Shown one piece after another: positions 1 to 8,000 of a DNA stretch of 48,719 nucleotides. This DNA is from Streptococcus pneumoniae (GTDB lineage Bacteria > Bacillota > Bacilli > Lactobacillales > Streptococcaceae): positions 1 to 48,719 of the forward strand of contig NZ_CKYA01000012.1 in the NCBI RefSeq assembly GCF_001113365.1. The letters are read 5' to 3'. A program made the translations under genes and the position numbers. The notes under the pieces are model-generated. The model ran no database searches. It had not been told where the DNA came from and saw only the letters and a list, made by a program, of their open reading frames with translations. Positions within the stretch are counted from its first letter, which is position 1. Every line of letters starts with the position of its first letter.

Positions 1-399
1 TCTTAAGACGCGTTCTAGTTCTTCTTGTTTCTCTTTACTTTGTTTGTTTCTATAATCTCTTAGTGTTTCATGAAAGAGATAATAATCGTCTAGCCAGAGA
101 CCTCCCTCACTTATACGATGACTGATTTCACCCACTTCTTCATATGTTTCTTTATCATATCTTCGTTTGTGGCTTTCTTGCTTACGGAGATAATCTAGAA
201 TTCGATTCCGGAATTTTGTTTTGAAATATTTACGTAAGCGTGGAATATCGTCTACTAGCCCTTCTTCACTACTAATCAATTCATGTAGGCAAATCATTCC
301 CTCTTGATCCCAGTCCGATAACTCCCACAAATGAAGGTGATATTCATTTCTACACTTATATACACTCCCCTGGACTTCTTCATACAATTCTTTAAGCAT
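1..399 (-). CDS. comX: Competence sigma factor ComX/SigX (partial, C-terminus beyond window)
   Basis: This gene encodes the alternative sigma factor that switches on late competence genes by directing RNA polymerase to cin-boxes. It runs off the left edge, so only about the first 133 residues are visible; the full protein in this group is about 159. I translated it from the minus strand: it begins MLKELYEEVQGSVYKCRNEY and contains RLRKYFKTKFRNRILDYLRK, closely matching pneumococcal ComX as I know it. The ATG at 399 follows an AGGGG Shine-Dalgarno sequence. A possible ComE site lies upstream at 459-488. Its predicted target, the comG operon, is in this same window near 32.9 kb. Identification is confident; completeness of the C-terminus cannot be judged. 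Confidence 0.93.
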   Translation of the reverse strand, partial: MLKELYEEVQGSVYKCRNEYHLHLWELSDWDQEGMICLHELISSEEGLVDDIPRLRKYFKTKFRNRILDYLRKQESHKRRYDKETYEEVGEISHRISEGGLWLDDYYLFHETLRDYRNKQSKEKQEELERVLR

Positions 400-458
400 A
401 ATCTTCCCCTTTCTGTGTACAGTCTAACAGATTCAAATACACTTTTGGCACATTTCAT

Positions 459-488
459 CCATTCTGTTCTCTACACCGTCTCAACTGC
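459..488 (-). promoter_or_regulatory. Candidate ComE-binding direct repeat upstream of comX
   Basis: On the minus strand GCAGTTGAG (480-488) is followed after 12 bases by ACAGAATGG (459-467). The 12-base spacing and the left half fit the ComE direct repeat (roughly ACAnTTgAG-N12-ACAnTTgAG); the right half is degenerate. A weak -10 (TAGACT, 421-426) lies downstream. The position before comX supports it, the imperfect half limits confidence. Confidence 0.55.
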
Positions 489-490
489 AC

Positions 491-515
491 AAAAAAGAGA
501 GGACAGGCCTCTCTT
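491..515 (-). terminator. Intrinsic terminator after nusG
   Basis: A perfect 8-bp stem (AAGAGAGG with CCTCTCTT, loop of 5) is followed on the minus strand by six T. It lies 5 bases past the nusG stop and ends the rpmG-secE-nusG transcript before comX. Confidence 0.85.
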
Positions 516-519
516 GGGG

Positions 520-1056
520 TTATAATTCTGCGATTTGGTTTAGGTTTACTTCTGCAACTGTGTCATTACCAAACATAGAGATAATCATCTTCACTTTATT
601 GTTATCAATCTCTGTAATCTTACCAGTGTAGTCTGCAAAAGCACCATCAATAATACGTACAGTTTGACCAACCTCAACATCGAAATCAAATTCTTGAACA
701 GTTTGTCCCATAGATACCAAAATGTCACGAATTTCTTGTTCCAATAATGGAGTTGGTTTTGATCTATTTCCGTGTGATCCGACAAATCCTGTAACATTTG
801 GTGTGTTTCGAACAACAAACCAAGCTTCATCTGTCATGACCATTTCTACAAGAACATAACCTGGAAATCGATTTTCTTCTACTTCTTTTCTCTTTCCATT
901 TTTTTCAACTTGCACTGTTTGCGTTGGAATTTCAACGCGTAAAATATTATCCAACATATTGTAGGTTTGTGCACGTTGTAATAAATTTTCTTTTACCTTA
1001 TTTTCATAACCAGAATAAGTTTGTAAAACAAACCACCCTTTATCAAAACTATCCAT
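520..1056 (-). CDS. nusG: Transcription termination/antitermination factor NusG
   Basis: NusG binds RNA polymerase and links elongation to Rho, ribosomes or antitermination complexes. The 178-residue protein has an N-terminal NGN domain (WFVLQTYSGYENKVKENL, then NRFPGYVLVEM) and a C-terminal KOW domain from about residue 125. A longer in-frame ATG exists at 1071, but the ATG at 1056 has an AGGA Shine-Dalgarno sequence at good distance and gives the usual family length. It is the last gene of rpmG-secE-nusG, the common order in streptococci, and is followed by a strong terminator. Confidence 0.96.
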   Translation of the reverse strand: MDSFDKGWFVLQTYSGYENKVKENLLQRAQTYNMLDNILRVEIPTQTVQVEKNGKRKEVEENRFPGYVLVEMVMTDEAWFVVRNTPNVTGFVGSHGNRSKPTPLLEQEIRDILVSMGQTVQEFDFDVEVGQTVRIIDGAFADYTGKITEIDNNKVKMIISMFGNDTVAEVNLNQIAEL

Positions 1057-1106
1057 GATATTTCCTTTCATAAATAGAAGATTTTTAGTGTACTTTCACT
1101 ACTCTT

Positions 1107-1283
1107 CTAAAAAATGTTAATAAATCGAATCAAACCTGAAACAATCAACTGGTCAAAAATGTAAATAATTACTACAAAGAAAGCTGTGTATTCCATGATA
1201 GAACGAAAATCTCTCCAGCTTTCCTTGCGAGTTGGCCATGTTGTGTCTTTAAGAAGTCTAAAAATATCTCCAATAAAACGCAT
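1107..1283 (-). CDS. secE: Preprotein translocase subunit SecE
   Basis: SecE is the small essential clamp of the SecYEG protein-export channel. I translated this 58-residue protein directly: it starts MRFIGDIFRLLKDTTWPTRK, with the SecE signature TWPTRKE before a single membrane span (roughly residues 33-53, TAFFVVIIYIFDQLIV). It sits between rpmG and nusG, 9 bases after the rpmG stop. Its size is typical of Gram-positive SecE, which has one span rather than the three of E. coli. Confidence 0.95.
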   Translation of the reverse strand: MRFIGDIFRLLKDTTWPTRKESWRDFRSIMEYTAFFVVIIYIFDQLIVSGLIRFINIF

Positions 1284-1292
1284 CGCTCTCTC

Positions 1293-1445
1293 CTATCTCG
1301 TTTCTCTGTGTGTAGTGTACTTGCCACAATGCTTACAAAATTTATTTACTTCTAGTCGTGTAGGCTTGGGGTTTCCGCTGATCTTGATTGAATAGTTTCT
1401 CGAACCACAAACCGCACAAGCTAGGCTTGCTTTTTTTAGTGCCAT
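1293..1445 (-). CDS. rpmG: 50S ribosomal protein L33
   Basis: This 50-residue protein, found by direct translation, starts MALKKASLACAVCGSRNYSI and contains two CxxC pairs (CAVCG and CKHCG), so it is a zinc-ribbon L33 form. Streptococci carry more than one L33 gene, so the paralogue number (rpmG2 or similar) is not assigned. The start at 1445 follows GGAGG. It is the first gene of the rpmG-secE-nusG operon. Confidence 0.93.
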   Translation of the reverse strand: MALKKASLACAVCGSRNYSIKISGNPKPTRLEVNKFCKHCGKYTTHRETR

Positions 1446-1463
1446 AACGCCTCCATCTTATCT

Positions 1464-1492
1464 ATTATAACAAGAAAGCTAGGCTTTGACAA
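1464..1492 (-). promoter_or_regulatory. Promoter of rpmG-secE-nusG
   Basis: Minus strand TTGTCA (1487-1492), a 17-base spacer, then TATAAT (1464-1469) with an upstream TG (extended -10). The -35 lies only a few bases past the pbp2A stop, and I see no terminator between them, so read-through from pbp2A is possible. Confidence 0.8.
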
Positions 1493-1497
1493 GCATC

Positions 1498-3693
1498 TTA
1501 GCGAAATAGATTGACTACCGAATCCCATATTGTTTGAGCCTTTTCCTTAATCTTAGCATCTGAGATAGCCCGGCTAGCCTCATCTACTAGACTTTGCGCA
1601 CGTCCTCGAATATCAGACAAATTATCATCTGTCTGGCTATTGTCATTAGTTTGTACTTGTCTTTTTGTGTTAGCTGGTGCAATTCCATTTTGCTTATAAG
1701 CATTTTCAACCGTAAAGGTACTTCCTGGTGTATAAGGTAAAATGGTATTGGCAATGTTTCTAAAGACATGGGCTGCACCATTTGAAGTAGAGCCAGCTAG
1801 ATAGTGATTTTCATCAGTGGTCGGAAAACCAAGCCAATGACTAATCACCACATCCGGAGTATAACCAATTACCCACTGGTCACTTGTGTAATCCGGATTG
1901 AAAACTGCTTCAGTTGTTCCAGTTTTCCCTGCCATGACATAGTCTGCAGGCGATGAACTAATACCGGTACCGTTGGTGAATGTCCCCAACATCATACTGG
2001 TCATCTTATCAGCTACAGACTTATCAATCACCCGTTTTTGTGAATTTTTATGGCTCGCAATAACCTGACCACTAGCATTTTCAATTCTACTAATAAAATG
2101 AGCTTCAGGCATTAAACCTTCATTTGCAAAGGCAGCATATGCTTGAGCCATTTGCAGAGGATTGGTTTCAACACCGCTTCCCAAGGCGACACCAAGAACA
2201 CGATCAACTTTTTCCATGTTGAGTCCGAATTTTTCGCCCGCCTCAAAAGCCTTATCAACGCCCAAATCATTAACAGTGGCAACAGCAGGCAGATTAAGCG
2301 ACTCTGCCAAGGCTTGATACATAGGAACTTCTCGACTCGTTTTGATTCCTGCATAGTTATCAAGCTTATAGCTGTCGTACTGCATGGTATGGTTATCCAA
2401 GAGCTTATTCAAAGCCCAGCCTGCTTCAACTGCTGGCGTATAAACAACTAAAGGCTTAATTGCAGAACCAGGACTACGTTTTGATTGAGTTGCATAGTTG
2501 AAATTCCGGAATCCAGTTTTATCATTGTCTGCAACTTGACCGACAACTCCACGAACTCCCCCTGTTTTCGGTTCAAGAGCTACACTTCCTGATTGTGCAA
2601 ATGTTCCATCTTCTGCCCTCGGAAATAGCGATGTATTTTCATAGACAACCTGCATATTTGCTTGGTAGTTTTGGTCCAGCTCTGTGTAAATGCGGTAGCC
2701 ATTATTGACAATCTCTTCCTCTGTTAGATTATACTTGGAAACAGCTTCATTAACCACAGCATCAAAATAAGAGGGGTAACGGTAATCTGAAATCTTTCCT
2801 TCATACTTATCGTGCAATTGCGAAGTCATATCAACTTCTGCAGCTTCGGTTTCTTGGTTTTTATCAATATATCCTGCTGCAACCATATTTTGTAAGACAG
2901 TGTCGCGACGATTAGTCGAATCTTGTACGGAATTCAAAGGATTATACAATTCCGGTCCTTTGAGCATCCCTGCCAGAGTCGCAGCTTGATCGAGACTCAC
3001 TTCTGATGCAGAAACTCCAAAGTATTTCTTACTCGCATCTTCTACACCCCATACACCATTTCCAAAATAGGCGTTGTTAAGGTACATGGTTAAGATCTGA
3101 TCCTTACTATATTTTTTTGTTAATTCTAAGGCAAGGAAAAATTCTTTCGCTTTTCTCTCAACAGTTTGATCCTGCGACAGATAGGCATTTTTAGCCAGCT
3201 GTTGGGTAATAGTAGAGCCACCACCTGAACGTCCAGCAGTGACAATCGCCAAGAAGAAGCGGCCATAGTTAATCCCGTCATTTTTGTAGAAGGAACGGTC
3301 TTCTGTCGCAATAACGGCATTCTGCAAGTTTTTACTGATGTCAGTCAGTTCAACATAAGTTCCTTTTTGACCAGACAAGGCACCAGCCTCTTTTTCTTCA
3401 CGGTCAAAAATGATAGTCCGAGTTTTCAAGGCATTTTGCAAATCATTGACATTGGTTGACTTGGCCACAGCAAACAAATAGGTTCCAACTAACAAGCCTG
3501 CACTCAAACCTAGTATAAGGATAATCTTTGTTAGATGATAGCGACGCCAGAATTTTCGAATCGGACCCACTTGGGCTAATTTTTTTCGATCACTGCGAGA
3601 ACGACGCAAGCTAGTAGAATCAGAATCCTCTAGTTCACTTGTTTCTTTTTTAAAAAGAGAAAGGAATTTCTCGAATAATTTATCTAATTTCAT
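1498..3693 (-). CDS. pbp2A: Bifunctional (class A) penicillin-binding protein 2A
   Basis: PBP2a polymerises lipid II into glycan strands and cross-links peptides on the outer membrane face. The 731 residues match the pneumococcal length. Order: charged cytoplasmic N-terminus, one membrane span (about 54-78), glycosyltransferase GT51 domain (catalytic Glu131 in ATEDRSFY; GGGSTITQQLAKN near 157-169), then transpeptidase domain with SAIK (nucleophile Ser410), SLN (465-467) and KTGTT (590-594), then a low-complexity tail. All three penicillin-binding motifs look intact. The start has no Shine-Dalgarno sequence, and a consensus-like -10 ends six bases upstream, suggesting a leaderless mRNA. It is divergent from the rlu gene. 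Confidence 0.97.
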   Translation of the reverse strand: MKLDKLFEKFLSLFKKETSELEDSDSTSLRRSRSDRKKLAQVGPIRKFWRRYHLTKIILILGLSAGLLVGTYLFAVAKSTNVNDLQNALKTRTIIFDREEKEAGALSGQKGTYVELTDISKNLQNAVIATEDRSFYKNDGINYGRFFLAIVTAGRSGGGSTITQQLAKNAYLSQDQTVERKAKEFFLALELTKKYSKDQILTMYLNNAYFGNGVWGVEDASKKYFGVSASEVSLDQAATLAGMLKGPELYNPLNSVQDSTNRRDTVLQNMVAAGYIDKNQETEAAEVDMTSQLHDKYEGKISDYRYPSYFDAVVNEAVSKYNLTEEEIVNNGYRIYTELDQNYQANMQVVYENTSLFPRAEDGTFAQSGSVALEPKTGGVRGVVGQVADNDKTGFRNFNYATQSKRSPGSAIKPLVVYTPAVEAGWALNKLLDNHTMQYDSYKLDNYAGIKTSREVPMYQALAESLNLPAVATVNDLGVDKAFEAGEKFGLNMEKVDRVLGVALGSGVETNPLQMAQAYAAFANEGLMPEAHFISRIENASGQVIASHKNSQKRVIDKSVADKMTSMMLGTFTNGTGISSSPADYVMAGKTGTTEAVFNPDYTSDQWVIGYTPDVVISHWLGFPTTDENHYLAGSTSNGAAHVFRNIANTILPYTPGSTFTVENAYKQNGIAPANTKRQVQTNDNSQTDDNLSDIRGRAQSLVDEASRAISDAKIKEKAQTIWDSVVNLFR

Positions 3694-3699
3694 GCGTTT

Positions 3700-3728
3700 A
3701 TTTTATCATCTTCATCATAGGAAGACAA
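3700..3728 (-). promoter_or_regulatory. pbp2A promoter, predicted leaderless start
   Basis: Minus strand TTGTCT (3723-3728), 17-base spacer, TAAAAT (3700-3705) preceded by TGA (extended -10). Six bases separate the -10 from the pbp2A ATG at 3693, so transcription should begin at or within a base of the start codon. Confidence 0.7.
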
Positions 3729-3764
3729 GAATTTAGCTATTTCCTATCCAAATAGGGCTTTTTT

Positions 3765-3773
3765 TGTTACAAT
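3765..3773 (+). promoter_or_regulatory. Extended -10 of the rlu gene, predicted leaderless start
   Basis: TGT TACAAT is an extended -10 element whose last base is 6 bases before the ATG at 3780. No purine-rich ribosome site precedes the ATG and no good -35 is visible. Confidence 0.65.
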
Positions 3774-3779
3774 ATCTGT

Positions 3780-4655
3780 ATGAAATTCACATTTACATTA
3801 CCCGCCTCTTTACCTCCAATGACGGTAAAGCAATTACTTGAGGAACAACTCCTCATCCCTAGAAAAATCCGTCATTTTTTGAGAATCAAGAAACATATTT
3901 TGATAAACCAAGAAGAAGTTCACTGGAACGAGATGGTAAGTCCTGGGGATGTTTGCCAGTTGACTTTTGATGAGGAAGATTATCCCAAAAAGGAAATTCC
4001 TTGGGGCAACCCAAACCTCGTTCAAGAGGTTTATCAAGATCAACACTTGATTATTGTCAACAAATCTGAGGGGATGAAAACGCATGGTAATCAGCCAAAC
4101 GAAATCGCCCTTCTTAACCATGTCAGTGCCTATGTTGGCCAAACCTGCTATGTCGTTCATCGTCTGGACATGGAAACCAGTGGTTTGGTTCTCTTTGCCA
4201 AAAATCCTTTTATCCTGCCCATTCTCAATCGCTTATTGGAGAAAAAAGAGATTTCTAGGGAATATTGGGCACAGGTCGACGGCCATATCAACAGCAAAGA
4301 ACTTGTTTTCAAAGACAAAATCGGACGTGATCGCCATGATCGTAGAAAAAGAATAGTTGATGCAAAAAATGGGCAATATGCTGAAACGCATGTAAGCAGA
4401 TTAAAGCAATTCTCAAACAAGACTTCATTAGTTCGTTGCAAACTAAAGACAGGGCGAACCCATCAAATCCGTGTGCACCTTTCGCATCATAATTTCCCGA
4501 TCCTAGGTGACCCCCTCTATAATAGCAAATCAAAGACAAGTCGCCTTATGCTCCACGCCTTCCGACTTTCCTTTACCCATCCACTTACATTAGAAAAATT
4601 AAGCTTCACTGCCCTTTCAGATACTTTCGAAAGAGAAATAAAAAAGAATGGATGA
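3780..4655 (+). CDS. RluD-family 23S rRNA pseudouridine synthase
   Basis: This 291-residue enzyme is predicted to convert specific uridines of large-subunit rRNA to pseudouridine. It has an N-terminal S4-like RNA-binding part (about residues 15-65, IRHFLRIKKHILIN) and the RsuA/RluD catalytic domain with HRLDMETSGLVLFAK (catalytic Asp130) and LKTGRTHQIRVHL. The exact target position and the symbol (rluD, rluC or a YjbO/YlyB-type paralogue) cannot be read from sequence. It is one of only two plus-strand protein genes here, divergent from pbp2A and convergent with gapA. It has no Shine-Dalgarno sequence, and its stop codon lies inside its terminator stem. Confidence 0.92.
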   Translation: MKFTFTLPASLPPMTVKQLLEEQLLIPRKIRHFLRIKKHILINQEEVHWNEMVSPGDVCQLTFDEEDYPKKEIPWGNPNLVQEVYQDQHLIIVNKSEGMKTHGNQPNEIALLNHVSAYVGQTCYVVHRLDMETSGLVLFAKNPFILPILNRLLEKKEISREYWAQVDGHINSKELVFKDKIGRDRHDRRKRIVDAKNGQYAETHVSRLKQFSNKTSLVRCKLKTGRTHQIRVHLSHHNFPILGDPLYNSKSKTSRLMLHAFRLSFTHPLTLEKLSFTALSDTFEREIKKNG

Positions 4656-4672
4656 TTGTGTCATCCATTTTT
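4647..4672 (+). terminator. Terminator of the rlu gene, overlapping its stop codon
   Basis: AATGGATGA (4647-4655) pairs perfectly with TCATCCATT (4661-4669), loop TTGTG, followed by T. The TGA stop of the gene is within the left arm. Confidence 0.8.
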
Positions 4673-4681
4673 CCATATAAT

Positions 4682-4709
4682 AAAAGCAAGACCAAGAGGC
4701 CTTGCTTTT
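4682..4709. terminator. Bidirectional terminator between the rlu gene and gapA
   Basis: AAAAGCAAG (4682-4690) pairs with CTTGCTTTT (4701-4709); both strands end in T-rich tails. It ends gapA on the minus strand and backs up the rlu terminator. Confidence 0.8.
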
Positions 4710-4723
4710 TATCGACTCATGAA

Positions 4724-5734
4724 TTATTTAGCGATTTTTGCGAAGTATTCAAGAGTACGAACAAGTTGTGCAGTGTATGACATTTCGTTGTCGTACCATG
4801 ATACAACTTTAACCAATTGTTTACCGTCAACGTCAAGAACTTTAGTTTGAGTTGCGTCAAACAATGAACCGTAAGACATACCTACGATATCTGAAGATAC
4901 GATTGGATCTTCTGTGTAACCGTATGATTCGTTTGAAGCTGCTTTCATAGCTGCGTTCACTTCATCAACAGTAACGTTCTTTTCAAGAACAGCTACCAAT
5001 TCAGTAACTGATCCAGTTGGAGTTGGAACGCGTTGTGCAGATCCGTCAAGTTTACCGTTCAATTCTGGAATTACAAGACCGATAGCTTTTGCAGCACCAG
5101 TTGAGTTAGGAACGATGTTTGCAGCACCAGCGCGAGCACGGCGAAGGTCACCACCACGGTGTGGTCCGTCAAGGATCATTTGGTCACCAGTGTAAGCGTG
5201 GATAGTAGTCATCAATCCTTCTACAACACCAAAGTTATCTTGAAGAGCTTTAGCCATTGGAGCCAAGCAGTTTGTAGTACATGAAGCACCTGAGATAACT
5301 GTTTCAGTACCGTCAAGAACGTCGTGGTTAGTGTTGAATACAACTGTTTTAACGTCGTTTCCACCAGGAGCAGTGATAACAACTTTTTTAGCTCCACCAG
5401 CGTGCAAGTGTTTTTCAGCAGCTGCTTTCTTAGCAAAGAAACCAGTAGCTTCAAGAACGATTTCTACACCGTCGTTAGCCCAGTCGATTTGTTCTGGATC
5501 ACGTTCAGCAGAAACTTTGATGAATTTACCGTTAACTTCAAATCCACCTTCTTTAACTTCAACAGTACCGTCGAAACGACCTTGAGTTGTGTCGTATTTC
5601 AACAAGTGTGCAAGCATAACTGGATCTGTAAGGTCGTTGATACGAGTAACTTCAACACCTTCTACGTTTTGGATACGACGGAAAGCAAGACGACCGATAC
5701 GTCCGAAACCGTTAATACCAACTTTAACTACCAT
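4724..5734 (-). CDS. gapA: Glyceraldehyde-3-phosphate dehydrogenase (NAD-dependent)
   Basis: GAPDH oxidises and phosphorylates glyceraldehyde 3-phosphate in glycolysis, making NADH. The 336-residue protein has the Rossmann start VVKVGINGFGRIGRL and the active-site SGASCTTNC with Cys152. The start at 5734 is chosen over the upstream ATG at 5806 because AAGGAGG lies just before it and it gives the family length. It has a near-consensus promoter (5821-5849) and a single-gene layout. Streptococcal GapA is also reported on the cell surface, which sequence cannot show. Codon choice looks strongly optimised, as expected for a highly expressed gene. Confidence 0.98.
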   Translation of the reverse strand: MVVKVGINGFGRIGRLAFRRIQNVEGVEVTRINDLTDPVMLAHLLKYDTTQGRFDGTVEVKEGGFEVNGKFIKVSAERDPEQIDWANDGVEIVLEATGFFAKKAAAEKHLHAGGAKKVVITAPGGNDVKTVVFNTNHDVLDGTETVISGASCTTNCLAPMAKALQDNFGVVEGLMTTIHAYTGDQMILDGPHRGGDLRRARAGAANIVPNSTGAAKAIGLVIPELNGKLDGSAQRVPTPTGSVTELVAVLEKNVTVDEVNAAMKAASNESYGYTEDPIVSSDIVGMSYGSLFDATQTKVLDVDGKQLVKVVSWYDNEMSYTAQLVRTLEYFAKIAK

Positions 5735-5820
5735 TAGTGATTTCCTCCTTATGAAAATCATGAAATTTTTATTGTGAAAAGAGTAACTTGAATCACTACA
5801 AATCACCTTTCAACAAACCT

Positions 5821-5849
5821 ATTATATAACTATTTGAGTTGAATTGCAA
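5821..5849 (-). promoter_or_regulatory. gapA promoter
   Basis: Minus strand TTGCAA (5844-5849), exactly 17 bases, TATAAT (5821-5826). This predicts a leader of about 80 bases. Confidence 0.8.
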
Positions 5850-5910
5850 GTACGGGCATTGTTTTTCTATGTTAGTTTCTTTTTAAGGCTATAAATCAAG
5901 AACTTCCTTA

Positions 5911-7170
5911 CTATTCATATCGTAGCGATTCTACAGGATCCATTTTACTAATTTTACGCGCTGGGAAGTAGGCTGAGACATAACCAAGTAATAGAGCGAA
6001 AACTAGAGTTCCTAAAACAGATAAAAGATTTAATTCAAAAACCTTAGTGATGGATGGGTAAAAGTGACTTACAATCGCATTCGCCAAACTTCCCACCCCT
6101 TGTGCAACCAAAAATGCCAGCAGCAAGGCGATTCCTACAATCCAGATAGCCTCGTAAATAAAAATTCCTTTGACATCACGATTTTGATAACCAACTGCCT
6201 TCATGACACCTATTTCCTTAGAACGTTGCATGATATTGATGTAAATGATGATACCAATCATGACCGCTGCTACCACAATAGCTTGTGATGAAAGTACAAT
6301 CAACAATCCCTGAATGACACGAATAAAAGTAATCACAATATCAAGAACCTTCTGTTGAGAAAGAACAGTATACTTCTTGTTTTTCTGCAATTCTTCTGTT
6401 ATCGCTTTTGTTTGTGATGGATCTTTGAGTTCCAAGATAAAATAAGATACAGCTTTTGTAAATCCAGCTTCTTTCAAAATCGTTTCCATTTGATGAGACG
6501 GCATGAAACTGTTGCTGTCCTCCAGGTCATCTTCATCATTGATCACACGTACAATCTTCGTTTGAAATTGAGCAATCTTACTAGCTTCGGCAGCATTTTC
6601 TACAATGCTGGCTAAGACTGATTTGCCAATAACATCATTAGCTGTCAGATTGTTTCCTGTCTGTTCATTCCAATTTTTTAGTAAACTGCTTGGAATCGTC
6701 AATCCCTGTTCATTTGCATCAGTATAGAGGGAGCCAGCTAATACTTTGTCCGCCTCATTACTACTAACAGAAATACTTGTATCCTCATAGAGACTCACTA
6801 CTTGAGCATAAGAAGGCATCGTTTGGCTAAGATCCATTTCTTGACCATCTATAGTAATATTTGACATGATCATCCCAAAAGGACTCTCCAAATATTTAAT
6901 AGCTTCTTTTCCAACTGTATCCGTGATATAGTTCTTATCATCTTGGTTCAAAAAGCCTCGTCCAACATTTTTTGTGTTTAAAGCAATCTGAACTTGAGAA
7001 GGGATTTGACCTCCATTCGTATTTTCATCAATCATCGAAATCAATGCATTTCCCAAGCCGAAAGAAATTAAGACTCCTACAAAACCGATTGAGGTTGCTA
7101 GCGCAATCAATAGGTTACGCCACTTTCTTTCCAGAAAGTTATTTAAAGAAAGTTTGAATTTATTTTTCAA
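5911..7170 (-). CDS. ABC transporter permease, FtsX/MacB type
   Basis: This is the membrane partner of the adjacent ATPase. The layout is an N-terminal membrane span (about 20-45 from the chosen start), a long extracytoplasmic loop, then three C-terminal spans typical of FtsX-like permeases, with the motif MQRSKEIGVMKAVGY near the second-last cytoplasmic loop and a terminal DPVESLRYE. I prefer the TTG at 7170 as start: AAAGG sits 7 bases upstream and it follows the ATPase stop by about 10 bases. The ATG at 7212 would give 433 residues, overlap the ATPase gene and have its purine run touching the start codon. Such pairs export peptides or lipids or respond to envelope stress; the substrate is unknown. 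Confidence 0.85.
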   Translation of the reverse strand: MKNKFKLSLNNFLERKWRNLLIALATSIGFVGVLISFGLGNALISMIDENTNGGQIPSQVQIALNTKNVGRGFLNQDDKNYITDTVGKEAIKYLESPFGMIMSNITIDGQEMDLSQTMPSYAQVVSLYEDTSISVSSNEADKVLAGSLYTDANEQGLTIPSSLLKNWNEQTGNNLTANDVIGKSVLASIVENAAEASKIAQFQTKIVRVINDEDDLEDSNSFMPSHQMETILKEAGFTKAVSYFILELKDPSQTKAITEELQKNKKYTVLSQQKVLDIVITFIRVIQGLLIVLSSQAIVVAAVMIGIIIYINIMQRSKEIGVMKAVGYQNRDVKGIFIYEAIWIVGIALLLAFLVAQGVGSLANAIVSHFYPSITKVFELNLLSVLGTLVFALLLGYVSAYFPARKISKMDPVESLRYE

Positions 7171-7180
7171 TGATAATCCT

Positions 7181-7864
7181 TTATTTTTTGACTTCTTCAA
7201 CGACTTCACCATCCTTCATTTTGATAATCACATCTGCATATTCAGCAACCTCTGGATTATGGGTTACGATCAATACTGTTTTCCCTGTTTGGGCTAATTT
7301 TTTAAATACTTCCAATACCATTTCTTGGGATTGAGAGTCCAGCGAACCCGTTGGCTCGTCTGCTACAATCATATCAGGCTGATTTACCAAAGCACGCGCG
7401 ATTGCTACGCGTTGCTTTTGCCCGCCAGAAAGCTGTTTAACATTTTTAGCCATAAAAGGCTCCATGCCCAAGTTACTTAATTGCTCCTTTGCAATCATTG
7501 TCATCTCCCTATCAGATAAATCTTTGACATAGAGAGGTAGCTTGACATTGTCCAAGACAGATTGATGAGGAATGAGATTAAAGTTTTGAAACACAAATCC
7601 AATCTTGTTTTTACGAAATTGAGTTAGTTCAATCTCTGATAAGTCACGGAGGGATTCCCCTTTAAATTCTAAAACTCCTTCATATTGTCTATCTAAACCG
7701 CTGATGATATTGAGTAGACTGGTTTTGCCACAGCCTGACGGTCCGTAAATCGCTGTAATTTTACCTTTTGCAATCTGCAGGTTTATATTCTTTAAAGCCT
7801 GCTCTTGATGTTTACCGTCCAAGGCGTAAAACTTTGAAATATTTTTAATGGATAAAATGGACAT
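7181..7864 (-). CDS. ABC transporter ATP-binding protein, LolD/MacB type
   Basis: This 227-residue ATPase powers the neighbouring permease. It has Walker A GPSGCGKTSLL (41-51), Q-loop FQNFNLIPH, signature LSGGQKQR (145-152), Walker B MIVADEPTGSLDS and the switch histidine in IVTHNPEVAEYAD. The start at 7864 follows AGGGGG and gives the family length; a longer reading frame upstream begins in an unlikely leader. The promoter I find (8113-8141) lies beyond a RUP element, so the mRNA leader would be about 240 bases and contain the repeat. The nearby XRE regulator is the obvious candidate controller (inference). Confidence 0.92.
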   Translation of the reverse strand: MSILSIKNISKFYALDGKHQEQALKNINLQIAKGKITAIYGPSGCGKTSLLNIISGLDRQYEGVLEFKGESLRDLSEIELTQFRKNKIGFVFQNFNLIPHQSVLDNVKLPLYVKDLSDREMTMIAKEQLSNLGMEPFMAKNVKQLSGGQKQRVAIARALVNQPDMIVADEPTGSLDSQSQEMVLEVFKKLAQTGKTVLIVTHNPEVAEYADVIIKMKDGEVVEEVKK

Positions 7865-8000
7865 TCTTTCCCCCTTATTTAAAACCGTTATCGTCATACA
7901 TCGTACTGATAGAAAATCCTTCAAGTTGATTGACCCTATAGGCCTACTACTTAAAATTTTCTCTCTATTGCCTCGTTTGCTTCTGGATGTATATCAAGTA

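Noticed and set aside
1498..1500. Possible pbp2A terminator before rpmG
   Set aside because: I found no stem with a T-tail between 1446 and 1497; the space is filled by the rpmG promoter.
4084..4539. Several other-frame open frames of 70-95 codons inside the rlu gene
   Set aside because: They are shadows of a clearly conserved gene and have no start signals of their own.
7875..7905. Tiny minus-strand ORF (about 8 codons, MYDDNGFK) as a signalling peptide for the XRE regulator
   Set aside because: It is very short, lacks an export signal and a convincing ribosome site, and overlaps the frame leading into the ATPase.
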